Assembly: GCA_964554585.1 (NCBI GenBank)
Contig: CAZKPD010000131.1
Location: 1-7,016, forward strand
Source: Perlabentimonas sp964554585
GTDB taxonomy: Bacteria > Bacteroidota > Bacteroidia > Bacteroidales > Tenuifilaceae
Direction: 5' to 3'
DNA: 7,016 bases
Shown: piece by piece, positions 1 to 4,102 of the stretch
Position numbering within the stretch: the stretch's first letter is position 1
Layout of the letters: each line of letters starts with the position of its first letter
Made by a program: the position numbers and the translations under genes
The notes under the pieces: generated by a model
Databases searched by the model: none
What the model saw: the letters and a program-made list of their open reading frames with translations, nothing else
What the model was told of the DNA's origin: nothing

Positions 1-194
1 TAACGCTGTATGGTCTTTCGGAGGTTCGCAGCCTCGAGGTGTTCAACCTGCTGGGCCAAAAGGTCGTTGAGAAGTCACTCCATGGAGAAGAGAGCGTAAC
101 GCTCAGCACTCAAGGGCTTCAGGCAGGAGTTTACATGGTACGCTTAACAGGCGACGATGGGAACCAATCCTTAATTAAAGTGGTTAAACAGTAA
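1..194 (+). CDS. C-terminal end of a secreted protein with T9SS type A sorting domain (5' partial)
   Basis: Only the last 63 codons are present, read in the frame starting at base 3 and ending with TAA at 192-194. The gene begins outside the window, so the function of its main body cannot be told. The visible tail has the features of a T9SS type A C-terminal sorting domain: a strand reading LEVFNLLGQKV, then LSTQGLQAGVYMVRL, then a polar turn (GDDGNQ) and a final strand, LIKVVKQ. In this family the domain directs export across the outer membrane by the T9SS and is normally cut off by the PorU sortase during anchoring to the surface. The N-terminal part of the domain, including the usual Y-P-N-P-like motif, is upstream and not seen. 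GC content over the first 180 bases is about 51%, higher than lines sampled from the two downstream genes (45% and 35%). The role as T9SS cargo is well supported; everything else is unknown. Confidence 0.88.
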   Translation, partial: TLYGLSEVRSLEVFNLLGQKVVEKSLHGEESVTLSTQGLQAGVYMVRLTGDDGNQSLIKVVKQ

Positions 195-213
195 TCCAGA
201 TATAATGAGATAA

Positions 214-243
214 AGCTAAGGCAGGAATTTTCCTGCCTTAGCT
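214..243 (+). terminator. Strong hairpin, probable transcription terminator of the upstream gene
   Basis: Bases 214-226 and 231-243 are perfect inverted complements of 13 bases (AGCTAAGGCAGGA / TCCTGCCTTAGCT) around the loop ATTT. It starts 20 bases after the stop codon of the upstream gene. The T-run that follows is weak (ATTCTT), so this is not a textbook intrinsic terminator, but position and stem strength favour that role. The symmetric stem could also act on the other strand, though no convergent gene is visible. The hairpin probably separates the upstream transcript from the S8 protease gene. Confidence 0.75.
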
Positions 244-314
244 ATTCTTAGGCTATCCAGTTATTTCTGAGGAATAGTTTTAAGTATAAAAGTTTTCAGT
301 CATATTTCAACGTC

Positions 315-328
315 GACACAAACGTGTC
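315..328 (+). other. Short inverted repeat in the leader of the S8 protease gene
   Basis: GACAC (315-319) and GTGTC (324-328) pair perfectly around an AAAC loop, 16 bases before the start codon at 345. Such a small stem may be chance or may influence translation. The 244-344 stretch shows no clear Bacteroidota promoter of the TTG / TAnnTTTG type, so the transcription start of the S8 gene is not located. Confidence 0.3.
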
Positions 329-344
329 ATAAAACTAATTACTA

Positions 345-3300
345 ATGAATTTGAGGTTATTAAAATTAGCAACGCTCATTACTTTTCTCATACTACACCT
401 ATCCTCATTCTCGCAAAACACCACGTATAGGGTGGTTCGTGGCGAACGTCCTTTTATTGATTTACATAGGGTTTCGAAGGATAGCTATGCAAACAATAAG
501 CTACAGATAAAAATAGCAGCACAATATGAAAAAAGCCTATTTGTTGAGCCCACAGAAAGATCTTTAGGGCTAAATGCTGTTGATCAGGTAAATACAGAGG
601 TTGGAGTAAAAAGTATAAAGCCTCTTTTCCCATCACATGCCTTAAAAACCCAATTTGCAGAAAGGCACAGAGCATGGGGTTTTCATTTATGGTTTGAGCT
701 AGAGCTTGACGATGATCAGAATATTTTGGAAGTGGTAAACAAATATGCTTCTTTGGCAGAGATTGAGGTTGCAGAGCCCGTTTTCCATAAGAGGATTGTA
801 GGGTATAACCCAGAGGGATTTATGGTTGTCAACCAAACATCTTCATCGAACAATAGCTCCACCAAAGGAAAATGGATTCCCAATGACCCTCTTTTGGACC
901 AGCAATGGCATTACAATAACACCGGGCAGCAGGGTGGAACACCCGATTGTGACATCGATCTGTTCGAAGCATGGGAGGTAGAGCAAGGAAATTCGGGTGT
1001 AATTGTGGCAATTATTGACGGAGGGATTGAGCATGCACACCCCGACTTGCAGGCGAATATGTGGGAAGGAGTCGGTTATAATTTTGTGACCAACTCTCCA
1101 ACCATTGCACCGCATAATCATGGGACTCATGTGGCTGGGACAATTTCTGCAAACAACAATAACGGAGTAGGGGTAGCGGGCATTGCCGGAGGAAGTGGAT
1201 CAGGCGATGGCGTACGTTTAATGTCATGCCAGGTCTTTGGCCCTAACAATACACAAGGGGGATTTTCGATGGCTCCTGTTTGGGCTGCCGATAACGGAGC
1301 GAATATTTCTCAGAACAGCTGGGGATATACGAGTCCTAATGTTTATGATCAAGCCACTTTAGATGCAATTGACTATTTTAATCAGAATGCCGGAGACTAT
1401 GAAGGAAGTCCAATGGTAGGGGGGATTACCATTTTTGCTGCCGGTAATGATAGCCAGTCAGGACAATGGTATCCCGGTTGTTATTCGGGTGCTTTTGCCG
1501 TGGCCGGCATGAATAATCAGGATAAAGTATCATGGTATACCAACTATGATACCTGGGTAGACATTTCAGCTCCCGGAGGAGAAACTAACTCTGTTAATGC
1601 ACGGGGTGTTTTAAGTACCATTACCGGAAATCAATACGCATTTTATCAGGGTACTTCAATGGCTTGCCCTCATGTTTCGGGGGTTGCAGCACTTATCCTT
1701 TCACATATTCCCGGAGAGATTAGTCCGGATGAGCTGAAGGATATGCTCATGGAGACTACAGACGACCATTACCATTTAAACCCGGGTTATGAGGGTATGT
1801 TAGGGGCTGGAAGGCTTAATGCGCTCAGTGCTATACAAGAGGCTGCGGCAATGCTTAATGGTATAAAAAACCCCAAAAACTTTAAGGCTGAAAGTGTTTC
1901 ATCTAGTCAAATTAATCTTTCTTGGTTGCTAAATGAAGATGCCAATCCGGTTATATTGGCCTATAATACAGAGCCATCATTTGGTATTCCGAGTGTTACA
2001 GCCCAGGTGGGTAGTAATCTTTCTGGTGGTGGACAGGTTATATACGTTGGGAGCGCTTCAAGTTTTTCACATAATAATTTACAATCAGTTACACCCTATT
2101 ACTATAGAATTTGGTCGTTAAGTACTGCGGTAAACGATATTTCTACCGGACGAAACGCTAGTGCCATAACCCATTGCGCTTCATTTAGCCTACCGCTTGA
2201 AGAAGCTTTTATGGGGCCCAATATCCCCATGTGCTGGGAAGCTGTTTCATTTGGGGCTAATGATATTTGGTCCTATTCTCACACAAACAAAAGTGGAGGG
2301 CAAACAGGTGAAATAAAAGCGAAATGGGTGGCTGGAACCGGCACTTCTCGACTTATTACTCCTGCCATTAATACTCAGGGCGTAAATTTGTTGACACTCA
2401 GGTTTAAACATTTTATCGATAGCTACTCGTCAGGATTAACTTTTAGGATAGAAACTTCAACCGATGGCGAAAGTTGGAATGTGGGACCCTGGCAGGTACA
2501 AACCTCAAGCAGCAATATTGGTCCCGAGGAAATAGAGGTGGAGATAATCCAGGATGTGAATAGCCAATCAACATACATCGCCTTTGTGATTGATGGGAAT
2601 CATTACCAGTTTAACAACTGGTATATTGATGATGTTGAGGTAGACGGTATTCCTGTAGGAGCACCCGTAGTTCAAACCAACGCTGCCTTCGACATTACCA
2701 GTAATTCCGTAAAGGTTGGGGGAACCATAACCGACCAAGGGGATGCATCGGTAACAAAATCGGGCATCGTATATAGCTCAAAACCCAACCCCAAAATTGG
2801 ATATGCCGGAACAACTGTTAAGTACACCCAACCGGTGGTAGCGCAAGGCGACTTTGTTTTTTCTCTCTTTAACCTTAAAGGCGGAGAAAGGTATTACTAT
2901 AGAGCCTTTGCAGAGAATGAGATTACGCTCAGCTATGCCGACCAAAAGAGCTTTGTAACGGAGTGCGGTGACATACAACCCGATTACACTCAAGGATTTG
3001 ATACGCAAGAGTTGCCGCCTTGCTGGGATAATGTGAGTAACACTCCAGATCCAACCCAGATATGGCAATTTGGAGCATTTGCAAATGGGCTAAATGGTTC
3101 CAATAGCTACGCATACCTTAATAGCGACGGATATGGCAGCGGGAAAACCCAAAATGCAGACCTAATCTCCCCACCTATTGATGTTGATCGCTATAAATCT
3201 ATAACTATCAGCTTTAAGCATTACTTTAGATCTTATTCATCGTCAAAGGCAACCTTTAAGTACAGTGTGAATGGCGGACAGACCTGGGAAACGGTAAGCA

Positions 3301-4007
3301 CGTGGAATACGTCAACCTCCAATCCTTCCCAATTCCAGCACACTTTTAACAACATCGAAAACATCCAAGAAATGCAGTTTGCATGGAACTATACTGGGAC
3401 TTGGGCCTACTATTGGAGCGTTGATGATGTGGTTATTACCGGTCAGCTATTAGGTACTCTACCCGAGGTTCAAACCCTTGAACCCGTCTTCCATAGCTCA
3501 ACTGCAGTTGAGCTTCGCGGATTGATTAATCCCAAAGGGACACAAACAGCAGCCCAATTCCAGTGGGGTAAAACCAACATTGATGAGTTTACATTTGATA
3601 TGGCCGAAACGTTGGCTGGTGTAGACAACATTGAGGTCAACCATCTGGTTTCTAACCTTGAGCCTGGGACTCTTTACGCATACCGTTTAAAAGCGGAGAA
3701 TGAGTTGGGAGAGGTATTTGGAGAGGTGATAGAATTTGTAACTTGGGCCACAGGAGTTGAACTTATCGATGCGAGTTCCATAGAGGTTTTCCCTATACCA
3801 ACTTCGTCTTACATCAATATCGCTAATGCGAAAGACCTAAAGGGGGATTTCTATATCTACTCATTAACCGGTCAGCTGCTCTATGCAGATAAGTTGAATG
3901 CTGCAACACAGCACGTAGATGTGAGTATTTTCCCCTCAGGGGTTTATATCCTGAAGGCACAATTTGCTAATGGAGAAACAGGTGTTATAAAATTTATTAA
4001 GAATTAA
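345..4007 (+). CDS. Secreted subtilisin-family (S8) serine protease with jellyroll/FN3 repeats and T9SS sorting domain
   Basis: Predicted extracellular endopeptidase of 1220 residues. Residues 1-23 form a signal peptide (basic start, then hydrophobic TLITFLILHL) with likely cleavage before Gln24. Residues 24 to about 162 are a prodomain. An N/S-rich linker (163-173) leads to the mature-type start KWIPNDPLLDQQWHYNN. The S8 domain spans about 176-500. Its triad is Asp225 (AIIDGGIEHAHPDL), His259 (NHGTHVAGT) and Ser438 (GTSMACPHVSG), with oxyanion Asn368 (AAGND), so the enzyme should be active. An FN3-like domain (about 508-603) follows. Then come a jellyroll module (611-768, ending WYIDDVEV), an FN3-like domain (771-872), a second jellyroll (874-1033, WSVDDVVITG) and a third FN3-like domain (1039-1133). 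The end (about 1139-1220) is a T9SS type A sorting domain (IEVFPIP, then IFPSGVYILKAQF). An in-frame TAA at 336-338 and the signal peptide fix the start. No Shine-Dalgarno is seen, as is usual in this phylum. The substrate is unknown. The jellyrolls resemble MAM or gingipain cleaved-adhesin modules, which is an inference from motif pattern. Confidence 0.95.
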   Translation: MNLRLLKLATLITFLILHLSSFSQNTTYRVVRGERPFIDLHRVSKDSYANNKLQIKIAAQYEKSLFVEPTERSLGLNAVDQVNTEVGVKSIKPLFPSHALKTQFAERHRAWGFHLWFELELDDDQNILEVVNKYASLAEIEVAEPVFHKRIVGYNPEGFMVVNQTSSSNNSSTKGKWIPNDPLLDQQWHYNNTGQQGGTPDCDIDLFEAWEVEQGNSGVIVAIIDGGIEHAHPDLQANMWEGVGYNFVTNSPTIAPHNHGTHVAGTISANNNNGVGVAGIAGGSGSGDGVRLMSCQVFGPNNTQGGFSMAPVWAADNGANISQNSWGYTSPNVYDQATLDAIDYFNQNAGDYEGSPMVGGITIFAAGNDSQSGQWYPGCYSGAFAVAGMNNQDKVSWYTNYDTWVDISAPGGETNSVNARGVLSTITGNQYAFYQGTSMACPHVSGVAALILSHIPGEISPDELKDMLMETTDDHYHLNPGYEGMLGAGRLNALSAIQEAAAMLNGIKNPKNFKAESVSSSQINLSWLLNEDANPVILAYNTEPSFGIPSVTAQVGSNLSGGGQVIYVGSASSFSHNNLQSVTPYYYRIWSLSTAVNDISTGRNASAITHCASFSLPLEEAFMGPNIPMCWEAVSFGANDIWSYSHTNKSGGQTGEIKAKWVAGTGTSRLITPAINTQGVNLLTLRFKHFIDSYSSGLTFRIETSTDGESWNVGPWQVQTSSSNIGPEEIEVEIIQDVNSQSTYIAFVIDGNHYQFNNWYIDDVEVDGIPVGAPVVQTNAAFDITSNSVKVGGTITDQGDASVTKSGIVYSSKPNPKIGYAGTTVKYTQPVVAQGDFVFSLFNLKGGERYYYRAFAENEITLSYADQKSFVTECGDIQPDYTQGFDTQELPPCWDNVSNTPDPTQIWQFGAFANGLNGSNSYAYLNSDGYGSGKTQNADLISPPIDVDRYKSITISFKHYFRSYSSSKATFKYSVNGGQTWETVSTWNTSTSNPSQFQHTFNNIENIQEMQFAWNYTGTWAYYWSVDDVVITGQLLGTLPEVQTLEPVFHSSTAVELRGLINPKGTQTAAQFQWGKTNIDEFTFDMAETLAGVDNIEVNHLVSNLEPGTLYAYRLKAENELGEVFGEVIEFVTWATGVELIDASSIEVFPIPTSSYINIANAKDLKGDFYIYSLTGQLLYADKLNAATQHVDVSIFPSGVYILKAQFANGETGVIKFIKN
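2175..2963 (+). repeat. Internal protein repeat, unit 1 (jellyroll + FN3-like)
   Basis: This covers residues 611-873 of the S8 protease. Landmarks are Cys611, Cys630 in the motif MCWEAVS, the strand FKHFIDSYSS from Phe687, the calcium-site-like WYIDD at 759-763, and an FN3-like half that ends YYYRAFAENE and then FVTE. Unit 2 shows the same landmarks in the same order. The similarity is at protein level; the DNA has diverged, so this is an old duplication rather than a recent tandem one. Confidence 0.8.
2964..3743 (+). repeat. Internal protein repeat, unit 2 (jellyroll + FN3-like)
   Basis: This covers residues 874-1133 of the S8 protease. Landmarks match unit 1: Cys874, Cys893 in PCWDNVS, FKHYFRSYSS from Phe957, WSVDD at 1024-1028, and an FN3-like half with LYAYRLKAENE and FVTW. 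The two cysteines are 19 residues apart in both units, which suggests a conserved disulfide. Cys to W-x-x-D-D spacing is 148 residues in unit 1 and 150 in unit 2. Confidence 0.8.
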
Positions 4008-4025
4008 CCCCTTTTCTCAAAGAGA

Positions 4026-4097
4026 GTTTATATCTTGGCGAACTTAAAAAATTGTTTTATTTCTAAATAACAACCATCAACAATGGTTTAAATCTTG
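4026..4097 (+). repeat. Pair of 12-base direct repeats, GTTTAWATCTTG, 60 bases apart
   Basis: GTTTATATCTTG at 4026-4037 and GTTTAAATCTTG at 4086-4097 differ at one base and start exactly 60 bases apart. They lie in the 95-base gap between the S8 and C25 genes. The second copy ends 5 bases before the start codon at 4103. The cores TATATCTTG and TAAATCTTG resemble the Bacteroidota -7 element TAnnTTTG with one extra base, but no TTG sits at the proper -33 distance. The first copy could be a promoter element or both could bind a regulator. Chance in AT-rich DNA cannot be ruled out. Confidence 0.3.
4072..4088 (+). other. Short inverted repeat just before the C25 protease start
   Basis: AACCAT (4072-4077) and ATGGTT (4083-4088) pair around the loop CAACA, 14 bases before the start codon. 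It overlaps the beginning of the second direct repeat copy. It is too short and lacks a T-run, so it is not a terminator. A role in translation is only a possibility. Confidence 0.25.
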
Positions 4098-4102
4098 TCT
4101 TT

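Noticed and set aside
244..344. Search for a Bacteroidota promoter (TTG at -33, TAnnTTTG at -7) ahead of the S8 gene
   Set aside because: No TAnnTTTG match with a correctly spaced TTG was found. The AT-rich stretch around 275-300 is not specific enough to call.
3438..3877. ACCGGTCAGCT occurring twice within the S8 gene (near 3439 and 3867)
   Set aside because: The two copies encode unrelated protein contexts (TGQLLG and TGQLLY) that use the same short residue string. It looks like coincidence, not a DNA-level repeat.
4012..4028. Possible terminator after the S8 protease gene (CTTTTCTCAAAGAGAG)
   Set aside because: The stem is only about 4 base pairs (TCTC/GAGA) and there is no T-run after it. 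It is too weak to call a terminator.
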